64,000 bases of DNA, taken from NCBI GenBank assembly GCA_013397795.1, contig VZTJ01005974.1, forward strand, positions 213,994-277,993, given 5' to 3'. Below are positions 23,956 to 33,850 of the stretch, in pieces (position 1 is the stretch's first letter; every line of letters begins with the position of its first letter). The notes beneath the pieces were generated by a model. That model was not told the origin of the DNA and made no database searches. It saw only the letters and a program-made list of their open reading frames with translations. Made by a program: the position numbers and the translations under genes. Source of the DNA: Orthonyx spaldingii. Its lineage: Eukaryota > Chordata > Aves > Passeriformes > Orthonychidae.

Positions 23956-25839
23956 CTGCTTTGCCCCTGCGTGTCACGATGCTGGTGACAGATGTGTCAT
24001 GATAGGAGAGTGCCTCTGCTCTGGCCACAGAAGAGCTCGGAACAGCACCTGACGAAATATCTGCTGAAAACAGAGTTGTGTAAGAGGAGGGTGAATCTTC
24101 AGTGCAGCTGTATCTGAGATGAGCCAATCCAGGTTCTCAGTAGGACCCTGAAGCCTGTTAAAACAGAATGCTTCTGGCCTGCCAGCACTGCCCTGGTACC
24201 TCCAGCACTTTATTTCCAGAGCTGGTTGCTCATACCCAGTGCCAAGGGGAGCCTTGGAGATGGGGCAGGATCAGAGGCACAGGTGCTGTAGGGTTTGTTT
24301 GTACCACCAGTCCCCAAAGCCCAGGGCAGGAGGTGCTGCAGGCTCACCTGCAGTGCTCCTGGCAGGAGCTGAGGAGCCCTGGCCCAGCCTCACCCTGCTT
24401 TGCAGCCAGCAGCTCCTTGCTCTCCCTCCGCAGGGTTTCATCCCCTGCTTTTCCCGGGGCTTAGGGAAGGAAGAGGAGCCGGAGCCGTGAGGGATGCTGT
24501 GACACAGGAATCCTTCCCATGTGCTAATGCGACTGCATTAGCGCTAATGGGCACCGCCACCAGCAGCTCTAGGGAGGAGGGAGCACGGCGAGCGTTGAAT
24601 TCCACTAATGCTTCCTTAATCCAACCAGTCTTTAAAAGAGTAACGAAAAGAGCCTCTGTTTACAAATATCCAGGGCAGAGCAGGGGATCGTGGCCATCTC
24701 TGGGCTTTCTTGCTTTTTACCCAGAGAGAGCACAGCCCTGGGCTGTGGGCTCTGCCTTGCATCCTGTTACCAGATCCCACCCTTGGAACCGGGAATCACA
24801 AGTATGTCCTGTTAAATAACCAGGTTGCCTAAGCTTGGTCTGATATACTGGAACAACATTTGCAAAGTGCAAATCCCGCAGTCAGTTACGTAACTGAATT
24901 ATCCTTCCATATGCCAGACAGCAATTCTACAGTTAATTGATTTTAATCTAATCATTTGTAGCCAGTCACCAGTTTTAATCAACCCTGCCCACCCCCAGCC
25001 CATCGTTTTGCATGAGCCATCTTTCCAGCAATTACTGGTTTTAATTATATGAAAGTCTGGTTATGTTTCATTAATTCTTGTCACATTACCACAGCCTTCC
25101 ATTTCCACATGCAGAGTCCAGCCACCTCGGCATCATGATCCATTACAGCGGACAAACAGGAGCATCCTCGCTCCAGCTTCACTAGATTTGGAATGCTAAT
25201 CAGCAGGATTCAGAGGAGGCAAAACACTCCTTTTCCTCTCCCTCCTCTGCTCTCCACAGCCAGAGCAAAGCCACAGCCTGGCTCCAGCACTGGACACCTG
25301 CTGGCCTGCAGGCATCTGAATCAGGACAGAGCCCCAGATACCTCAAAATGCTTAATTTTTCCTTGAGGAAAAGTACTCAGGACCTCCCAGGGGAGGAGGA
25401 ATATCCCTCACCACTTCAATTCCAGAACTTACCACCAACATGAAATGCATCTTGGGGGTGGGCAAAGGGAAAGGCACAAATCCTTGAGGTTACTGGGATG
25501 CAAACACAGTGAGAGTCCCTGTGCAATGGGGTGGGTGTTCTCCCCAGATGGAGCGTGATGGAGAGCAGGGGCAGGGCAAGGAGGAGGAGGAGGAGGAAGG
25601 GTGGGAACTGGCCCCCAGCAGCATTTGGGAGGGCAAATTGCATGTGCTGCACCAGGCAGCTCCTGCGAGAGCCTGGATTTGGTGCGAGGCTGGAGAAGTG
25701 ACTGTAACTGGGATTAGTGGGATGTTCCTGGTTAATACTCAGGATGTAATCGGTGCCAGGGCAAGAGGCAGGAGGGATGAACTTCCCCCCGTTCAGCCCA
25801 GTTTGGCTGGGTTTGGAGGCTCAGAAATGGCGGCCCAAC
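23956..25839. other. Gene-free stretch; AT-rich candidate element at 24830-25100
   Basis: No exons recognised. The block 24830-25100 is rich in TAAT/ATTA words and has no resemblance to the repeat families nearby; see findings. A short GGA/GAG-rich run lies at 25580-25600. Confidence 0.45.
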
Positions 25840-25885
25840 ACAGGGGCCTTCCAACCTGAATCATTCCATGATTCTGTGATGATTC
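25840..25885 (+). mobile_element. Very short CR1 3' tail
   Basis: Only the last few tens of bases are recognisable: CTTCCAACCTGAATCATTCC followed by ATGATTCTGTGATGATTCC, the terminal repeat words of CR1. Confidence 0.7.
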
Positions 25886-27744
25886 CATGGCCCAAACTGA
25901 GTGGGCAGGGTATCCTCATCCTTAGGAAGAGATTGGTTTGGAAGGAAAACTGAAGCAGAGCCGGATTTTGGAGCAAGTGTGAAGTTGAGATGCTCATGGA
26001 TATTTAGAGCTGTTGCTGGAGTGGAGATGTCTGCTCCAACCAGAGCCCACATCCAGGTCCCAGCTTTAAAAGACCTCAGTACCACAGGATTACTGAAATG
26101 GGATTCCCCCAAAGCAGGCACTGGATCTCAGCTGCACAAGCAGCCAGGGCATGTGCAGGAAAGCCCTGCCTCTCCTGCCCCTCCACACAGCTCCATGTTC
26201 CCTCTGGGATTCCCAAGAGGACACAGCCTTACTAGGTTCTGGTGTGCTGCGGGTGGATCCCCAGGGGTCAGAGCTGTCCCTGCTGCTGTGGGGGATCCCC
26301 TTCCTGCCCCCATCCCTGCCCCCAGGAGGAAGTGATGCTGAGATGGAGAACAGGGATCTCCCCCACACCTGGGCTCAAGGCATGAGCCAAGCAGGATTTT
26401 GCCTCTGGAAACACTCCGACCATTTGTCTGGGTGAGTCACCCCAGCCAGGGGGCTGGCTTGTTCCCACTTAAACAAACACCTAATAAGAATGAAGAATTA
26501 CTTCACATCTAGTTGGAAAGGACAGGAAGCCCTGCTATTCACACCAGAAAGTGAATATTTCCTTTTCCTAGAGCATCTTTGTAGGAATCCACTTGCTGCA
26601 ACCTGCCTGGAGCTGGTGTGGAGGAAAGGAGATGCCAGGGAGTCTCAGGGGCTGTCCCTGCATCCTTCCTGCCATCCCTCTGCTGCTGCTGGGGACATGT
26701 GGGCCTGGAAGTGCCCTGGCCACGGGGCTGGAGGGTTTCTGTGCTGTCCTTTCTGTGTGTCTCAGGACATACCCTGAATCCAAGGAGGGACAGAAACCCC
26801 CCACACCCAAAAGAGGCCAGAAAAGGGAGCCAGTCACTCCCAATTAGATGTCACACACAACTAATGGATGGTCAGGGAACAGGCTAATCAGGCTTTTATG
26901 GACATCTTTTATGGAAAGGTTTCGTTCTGGCTGAGGCACTGCCAGCACGAGCAACAAATCTTGGCTCTGGGGACCAGTTTGTGTTTAATCCTCCCTTTTC
27001 CCCATTCAGGCCAGTTTTAAACAGATATGAATTATTGAATCCAGCCAAATTTCCCCTGCACTCCAGCTAGCCATGACCTCTGTTGCTGAGGACTTGTGGT
27101 AACAGTGGTAGGGCCCCACCTGGAATGCTCTTGTGGGGGTTTCTGTGTGTGTGTAAATGAGCTAAAATGATCTATACGACAACTGGCATGGTATTGCCAC
27201 CTTTGTGCTGGGAATTGTGTAGATGATCCAATTTAGAACCTCTCCACACAATAGGGGCGTTTTTTACACATTTATTATGCTGTAGATAAACATTGCATTA
27301 ATTATTCATTTATAATTTCTAAGGTTGTCTCTCACAGGGAAAAATGGAGAACCCTGAGTCGAGTGTTGACATTGGAGGCAGAATCTGAGCTGTGGAAGAA
27401 CTGGGGGCTGGAGCAAGGCAAGGAGCACAGAAGCATTCTTCCCTTCCAGAGGGAGCTGTCTCCACATCCAAAGGAGAATGTCTGCCAAGCCCAGGAAGAT
27501 TCTGATGGCCCAGAGAGGCTCCTCAGGTGGGATGAGAGTGGCTCAAGCACAGATAGATTGGGCAGGGCTTGGAGAGGGGGCAGAGCCCGTGAGGAGCAGC
27601 AGGGCCCGGACCCATGTCCAGGGGAGGGATGGGTGGACAGCAGAGGGCTCTCGAGCTCTCAGCAACAGCAGGGCCCTCCTGGGGGACGCTCCGAGCCCTG
27701 CCCGGTGCTCTCAGAAACTGCCCGAGCAATTAAACAGCATTTGG
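25886..27744. other. Gene-free stretch; AT-rich candidate element at 27150-27320
   Basis: No exon or repeat family recognised. The block 27150-27320 is AT-rich and of unique, high-complexity sequence. Confidence 0.45.
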
Positions 27745-28146
27745 AGATAAAGAAGGGAAGAAAGAGAAAAAGAAAGTTGAAAAGCAGAAAGGGCAAAGGA
27801 AAGAGAAAAAGAAAAGAAAAAGGAAAAGGAAATGAAGAAAAAAAATGTGAAGAGAAAGAAAAGGATAAAGAAAAAAGAAGGAAAAGAAAAAAAAAGAAAA
27901 AGAAATGACAAAAATAAGAAGAAAATGAAAGAGGAAACGATAAAGAAAAAGAAGACAAAGAAGAGGATAAAGAAAAAAGAGAAAAGATAAAGAAAAAGAC
28001 AGAGAAAGAAAAAGAGAAAGAGAAAGAAAAAAGAGAAAGAAAAAGAGAAAGAGAAAGAAAAAAGAGAAAGAAAAAGAAAAAAGGAAAAGGAAAAGAAAAA
28101 GAAAAAGGAAAAGAAAAAGGAAAAGAAAAAGGAAAAGAAAAAGGAA
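27745..28146 (+). repeat. Long purine-only microsatellite, (GAAAAA)n and related
   Basis: About 400 bases on the plus strand are almost entirely A and G, made of irregular AAGAAA, GAAAAG and AAAGGA words. The second half (28080-28145) is regular AAAAGG/AAAAGAAA. Two long minus-strand frames (303 and 339 codons) consist of Phe and Ser runs across this tract and are not genes. Confidence 0.95.
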
Positions 28147-30858
28147 ACTCTGTTTTTCCGTACAGAGAACCTGTCTGCAGAGAGCAGTGCTGTGGTGGTG
28201 GGGTGCTGGGTCCTCCCCTTCCCACCCCAGGGATTTGTCGTCGATCTGCCTTTGGCTCGAATCTGAGCAGGGGAAAGAGAAACTCCCCTCCCTCGGACGG
28301 GCTGGGAAGAACCTGGCAGGTTATTTTGGTATTTCGAGTGGGAGTCGAAGGAGGATGCCAGACTGAGTTTTTCATCCTTCCCATATTCCCCATTAGAAAA
28401 TAAAAAGCGTTTGCCTTCCCTGTGTAGAACAGGTGCCCCAGAGAAGCAGAGCTGGGTCCCCTGTGCTGGGGCTGGGAGGGGTCCCTTCCCTGGGAGCTGC
28501 ATTTCGCTCTGCCGTGTTCTCCGTGCGCATCCCAGGTAACAAATAAAGCTGTTCCATGGGATGGGATCACGTAGGTTCAGGTTCCTGCCATTTCCTGAGC
28601 CCAAATCCCTGCCCTGGCGGGGCGAGGGCGGGAGAAGCTCAGGGTTATCTCGGCCTTTGCAAAGTAGGGAAGGAAATTGCCAATAAGACCTTGCACCTCG
28701 GGATCTGTTGTGGATATTTGCCTTCCTCATTTATGTGTAAATAAGGCCTTTTCTTTCTGACACCAAGTGGCTCTGGGTACAGAGCTCATCCTGCACGGAT
28801 CTCAGAATGCGCAGATGGAGTTCTGGAGAACAAAGAGCTAATCCCGAGTGACCTGACATCATTCCCAGCATGGAGAACAAGGTGTCGAGCCCGGCTGCCG
28901 CTGAGCACACGTATTAAATGTGTCCTCTGCGTCATGAATTATGTATCTCTGCATTTCCATTTCCCCACTGCCTCTTGTTTGATGAAATTCTCCTCAACTG
29001 ATAAGGATTAAGCCACCTTCTTCAAAGCAGGCACCTAAGAATCCGGTGCTGAATAACCCGGGGGTGAGGATGCTTCATTCCGAGGTTTGCCCTGCTGGGC
29101 TCCAAGGCTGCAGCATCGTCCCCTGGCGGGGGGAAAGGCAGGCCAAGGCTGGGCACCCAGGCGGGAAAGGTTGGCAGAGGTGAGGGGGGTGTTTTACACA
29201 AGGTGAAGGGTGGGCTGAGGGCTGGCAAACCTCACCCTGCGAGTTCCTCCTCTAAACACCAGTACCCAGTGATGGCTGAGGTGCTCTGGAGAATCCAGCC
29301 CCCACCCAGCACACACTCCAGGAGCAGAGAGGCTTCCCCAGGATGTGGGGATCGCAGGGGATGTTTAGCTGGCTGCTTTCTGGTCAGACCTTGTGGGTTT
29401 ACTCAGATACCACAACCCGAGATGCCAGCACAGGAGCAATCCCCATCTCTTGCCTTTTGTCTTTGACCCGGGGAGAACAGGCATCCCTACAAATCCATGG
29501 CTCTGCTTCGGGCAGGAACCAGGCCTGCCCCCAAAGCACCATGAGACACAGCTCTGGCTGCAGCAGCTCAAGGGTTAAAGACCTGAGATGTCACACAGCC
29601 ACTGGCAAATATTGGTCCAACACAAACAGCAGAGCATTTGAGAACCTGCTCCTCTCCTCAGTGACAGGAGCCAGGAAGGCTTTGTCCTGGTCAAATACTG
29701 TTGGGAGAGGGGGAAGGAGTGCGTGTGTCTGGCTTGGACACATTTCTCAGGTGTGTGGTGTCCAAAACTGGGCTCAAGGACAGCACAGTTGTGAGTCCTC
29801 AAGAGTCCCCCTGGCCAGAGATCCTGCAGGGCCAGGAGCATTTCTGCAGCAGATCCTACCGCCAAGAGAGCTCTCCACACAGAGAAAGGAGAAATTAGGG
29901 TCAGAGTCAGGAAACACCAGCAAAAGAAAGCAGTTTTTGTGGAAAATGGTGATCCCTTGTGAGATCAAGAGATCGGGAGGGGTCTTGGGAGCCAAGTGGT
30001 AAGGTTGTGGTGTTGAAGGGATGGAGGTGCCTGAATCCTCAGAGCAGCACGCACTGGCAGGGCTGGGTGCTCACCCACTCCTGCAAGGACTCTTGCAGAC
30101 TCCTCCCCCTCCATGCTGGCAGCTTCCATCCCCAAAGCTGTGAACAGGCTTTTTCCTTGGATTTTTCCACAGTGTTCAATCTGGAGTAAAAGAAAAAGCC
30201 ACTAGCTGCCATGAGGCTCTTACAGTGCAGAGAAGCTGAGGGAAAGAGGGGAAAAGAAACAGCTCAATGAGATATCCTCAGGTTTGACCTCACCAGGCCC
30301 AGGAGGTGAGGCCACTTCTCCTGCCTCCTTACTCCCCTCAGAGCAGATGTTCCCCATGAGCAGACAGAGCAGGCTCATAAACCTGGAGGTGTGAGTGGAA
30401 GTGGGAATCTCTGGGAGTGGCTGCCTTGAGTCGTGTCCACACTGCAGCACTTGCCCTCTGCAGGATGGATAATTATTCCTTCCTTGCTTCCCTCCAGCTG
30501 AGGTCCCCTGCTTATCCCCTCTCAGGACACTCCCCTGGTGGCCCAGGCCTGTCTTGCTCTGTGTCAGACTTTCCCTGATTTCTGGGACGTCACTCCTTGA
30601 AAAGCACAAGGCAGACAGGAGCACAGCGCCCTCACAGCCCCGTCTGACAGGAAGGCAATATTTGCTCTGGTGTTTGTTTCCTGAGGGAGGGAAGATGGAT
30701 GGGAAAGCAAGCACCCTGCTGACGTGCCACCCTGGCCCTGCAAAGCCCATCTCTTTGCTCAGCCTGGGGGTGAGGACACACGTTTGTCCAGGGGCTGGTT
30801 ACAGCAGCACCCTCCTGGCCTGGATCCCAGCACTGCTGACCCCGCCAACATCTCAGAG
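28147..30858. other. Gene-free stretch, nothing recognised
   Basis: About 2.7 kb. No exon with splice context. A unique block at 28690-28990 contains TGCGTCAT and CTGATAAGG words of the kind bound by AP-1/CREB and GATA factors, but this is not enough to call an element. Confidence 0.4.
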
Positions 30859-31336
30859 TGTCATACCCCCTTAGGGTTAGTTTCCTACTGAAAATCAGAT
30901 TACTGAGGCTGGATTTCTCGTAGCCAGGATCCTTTTATTTCACTGGACTTGGTGCCCTGAGCTGCAAAAAGGGGTGAGCGAGCTGAGCCAGGCACCAGAG
31001 GTCCTCCTCAACATCCTTTGCTTTCTGCTTAAATATTGGAGGCAAAGTCCTTGCACCGTGTTAGAAGCAACAAAAATCCCCGAAGCGCTCCCACAGCTCT
31101 CTCCAGTGTGCTGTAAGTGGTTTTTTGGCTGTTCTTGGCCTTGCAGCCTTGCTCACACCTCCTCAGCCTCTGTGGATGCCTGCACTCACAGCAAACCCCC
31201 GTCCTTGACCCCTCCATGAAGTTTTCCCTTGGCTACTGTTCTTTGAGGACATTTCCCCCTCACTTTTACCAGCAAGCAGCATAACTGCTTCATACTCTGT
31301 CTCTCAAGTTTATGACTGTACTAGCTTCAGTCCACA
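30859..31336 (-). mobile_element. Possible solo LTR on the minus strand, about 478 bases
   Basis: Read on the minus strand the segment opens TGTGGACTGAAG and ends TATGACA, has a TATA-like ATATTTAAG near 31030 and an AATAAA signal at 30939-30934 followed by about 75 bases, which is LTR order and spacing. No matching target-site duplication was found (CAGAG on one side, AAGCA on the other), so the termini may be wrong or the site has mutated. Confidence 0.4.
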
Positions 31337-31584
31337 AAGCAGATGGACCCTGCAGAGCTGTCAGGTGCAAGGTCGCCAGCCTTATTCATACAAATAACAC
31401 CTGCATGGACACGTTTCTGCTCTCCTGCTCCTCAGAGGGCAGCTAGGGATGGCAGTGGGAATCTTACATGTATTTGTGGAGACACTGACAGGTTTATACA
31501 ATTCCATGTGATTTTGTTAGTCATCAAACCACCACCAGCCTGCTGTTCTCCACCAAAGTATAGGCAATTTTCCTTAATGAACCT
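31337..31584. other. Unique sequence, nothing recognised
   Basis: Short stretch without recognised content. Confidence 0.4.
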
Positions 31585-31770
31585 CCTAGAAGGGTATGGG
31601 TTGGAAGTGATGTCAAAGCCCATTCAGTCCCACCCCTGCCATGGGCAGGGACACCTTCCACTGTCCCAGGGTGCTCCAAGCCACATCCAGCCTGTCCTGG
31701 AACTCTTCCAAGGATGGGGCAGCCACAAATTCTCTGGGAAACATTCTGTGGGAATGCTCTGTGTCTGGTG
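31585..31770 (-). mobile_element. CR1 LINE 3'-end fragment
   Basis: Contains CACCCCTGCCATGGGCAGGG, CTTCCACTGTCCCAGGGTGC and CATCCAGCCTGTCCTGGAAC, in reverse orientation. The terminal tail repeat is missing. Confidence 0.88.
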
Positions 31771-32051
31771 GTGTCTCCAGAGAACCTGTCCCCATGGGAC
31801 AGCAGCATTATTCAGTTTCCTTTATCTCTGCTTCCTTTCCCGAGCAGTTTTTCAGTAAATCAGAGAAGTCAGATGTTATCGGCACCTGCAGCTCTTTTGG
31901 AAGTTGTGCAGAAGCACATTGCTGACTTTGAGAGTGCTAAAAAAAAATGGAACAAGAGGTTAATAAATCTTCCTCTCAGCAGTGACCATTCCAGTGTCCT
32001 CACCCCTTTCCTGGCCCTGCAAAGAGAGGTGACACTCACTTGTTCCTCAGC

Positions 32052-32564
32052 TGTTGGGGTAGCTGAGCCCATGCCGGGACGTTGGTGGGACAGCTCTGCT
32101 CTATGAAACCATCCCTTGGAAAGCAAAATGGTCTCTCCCTAGGTTACCTTACCTGGATATGTTAATTCTCCTATGTTCATTGACCTAACCTGTTCCTTCA
32201 CATTATCCCTCTCTCCTTCTGTATCCCCCCGCCCCCCTCTCCTCCCCTGTGCCCCCTGCCCTCTGGCCGGTGCCCTATAACAAGGGTTTTGCAAGGCCAT
32301 TCAACCTCTTTCACCTCTGGACACCTTTGGAATAAAGCGTCTTTGGAACTCCATGCACTGGAGCCCTCTGTTAACCCTGGTAATGCACGAGCCATCTGGC
32401 TGGGGGAGGTGGGTACACGCCAGAACACCGGCTGGGGTAGGACAGGGCTGTCTGCACAGGATCCGGCTGTACTGGCCAGCGTGTTCTTCCAGAGCTTCCA
32501 AGGCACTCCTGGTAAAAGCAGAAGCTTCCATCCACCCCACACACCCCTCATCGGAACTGCGTTA
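32052..32564 (+). mobile_element. Solo LTR, copy 2 of the class II-like family, 513 bases
   Basis: Matches the LTR at 21667-22176 along its whole length, by eye at roughly nine bases in ten, with the same opening (TGTTGGGG) and ending (CTGCGTTA), TATAAC at 32277-32282 and AATAAA at 32331-32336. It is flanked by CTCAGC (32046-32051) and CTAAGC (32565-32570), a 6-base target duplication with one later substitution. The flanks differ from those of copy 1, so the two are separate insertions, not the two ends of one provirus. No internal retroviral genes are present. Confidence 0.85.
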
Positions 32565-32570
32565 CTAAGC

Positions 32571-33659
32571 CACATTGCACAGCCCTGCTTTGAGTTCCCT
32601 CCTTTCTTTGTGGAGGAGGAAGAGGTGGGTGTGTCTTGGGAGAAGGGGATTCCCTCCACGGATGAGTTATTGAAGGGGAAATCTGGTCAGGCTTCCAGTC
32701 TGAGTGTGGTTTTAGTTGCTGCCCCAGAAAGATCCCTGTGCTCCCTCAGCACCACAGGTCTGAGTGTGATTTCTGGAGCCCAGAGATCCCATACCCAGGG
32801 TGAGCTGCAGCCCCTGGGATCACGCCCTTCCCAAGAGGAACATGGGCTCCTCCTCTTCCACTTGCTCCTCGGCTTCTGCTCTCCACACAGCTGTGGCTGC
32901 CCCATCCCACACTCACACCTGACCTTCCCATTCCTTTGCACTTTCCAGGTTGTTTCCCAGGAGTGCAGCTCAGCACTGGCAGAGATCTGCCAGCTATTAA
33001 TTAACTCAGTACCTGATGGGTGTCAGCATCCTGAAGGGGTTCTGGAGAATAGCACTGAAATTGATGAAGGGTCGGGAGGCAGTGATTTATTGGCAGAAGA
33101 TTAAAAGAGTTAAATATGAAAAGCTCAAGTGAATGATGGCAAAGGAGAATCTAAAGCCTGTGCAGAGTGGTTTGAAGGGTATAAACACAGGAAAAGTGGT
33201 GGCATTGCTGAGAAGGGGAATTTCAGCAAAAGTCCTTGGGAAAGCTCACGGCAAGCAAAAGGGAGTTGCCCTTTGCCAGCCTGAAGTTACTAGGGTCCAC
33301 ACTTCCAAATTCACTCCCCTAATTTAAGTACAGTGAAGGATTATTGGCTGTCATAAAGCAGAGACAGTATTAGAAGGGCAGAAACCCAGTTTCTCCTTCC
33401 TCTTCCCCTCAGTGCCTCGAGTTTCTCTGTGCTCAGCATTGCTGCATCCCCTGAGCCCCAGGGGCCCCTCGGGACCTCCAAGGCTGCTCCTGGTGCCAGC
33501 ACAGATTGCAAATGCCAGGCAGAGGCACAGAGAGCAGTGCCTGCTTTCCTCTGGAGCACTTGATTGTGCTGTCAGAAACTTGCTTGATCAGAAACTTCAA
33601 TTTGTTTGTGTGGCCAGGTGCTGGCTCTGCAGAGCGGTGCAAGAAAGCCATAAGTTATC
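32571..33659. other. Gene-free stretch, nothing recognised
   Basis: Unique sequence. A 271-codon plus-strand frame (32289-33104) starts inside the LTR and has no recognisable domain. Confidence 0.45.
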
Positions 33660-33850
33660 CAGGCTGGAAAAAAATCCCTCCCTGTGAGGGTGCTGAGGCT
33701 CTGGCACAGGTTTCTCAGAGAGAAGCTGTGACTGCCCCATCCCTGGAGGTGTTTAAGGGCAGGTTGGACAGGGCTCGGGGCACCCTGGGGTAGTGGAAGG
33801 TGTCCCTGCCCTATGAATGAGAATGAGGTGGGCTTCAGAGCCCCTCCCAG
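33660..33850 (+). mobile_element. CR1 LINE 3'-end fragment
   Basis: Shows AAATCCCTCCCTGTGAGGGT, GGCTCTGGCACAGGTTTCTC, GGTTGGACAGGGCTCGGGGC and GTAGTGGAAGGTGTCCCTGC in plus orientation, ending before the tail repeat. Confidence 0.88.

Noticed and set aside
27659..28730. Two long minus-strand open frames (303 and 339 codons) rich in Phe and Ser
   Set aside because: They run through the pure-purine microsatellite, where stops are rare for compositional reasons. There is no domain or splice context.
21667..32564. The idea that the two matching LTRs bound one 10 kb provirus
   Set aside because: Each LTR has its own 6-base target duplication, the two differ from each other, and the interval holds CR1 pieces and microsatellites instead of viral genes.
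32289..33104. A 271-codon plus-strand frame
   Set aside because: It begins inside a solo LTR and continues into unique DNA. Related LTR copy 1 does not keep the frame, and no retroviral domain is present.
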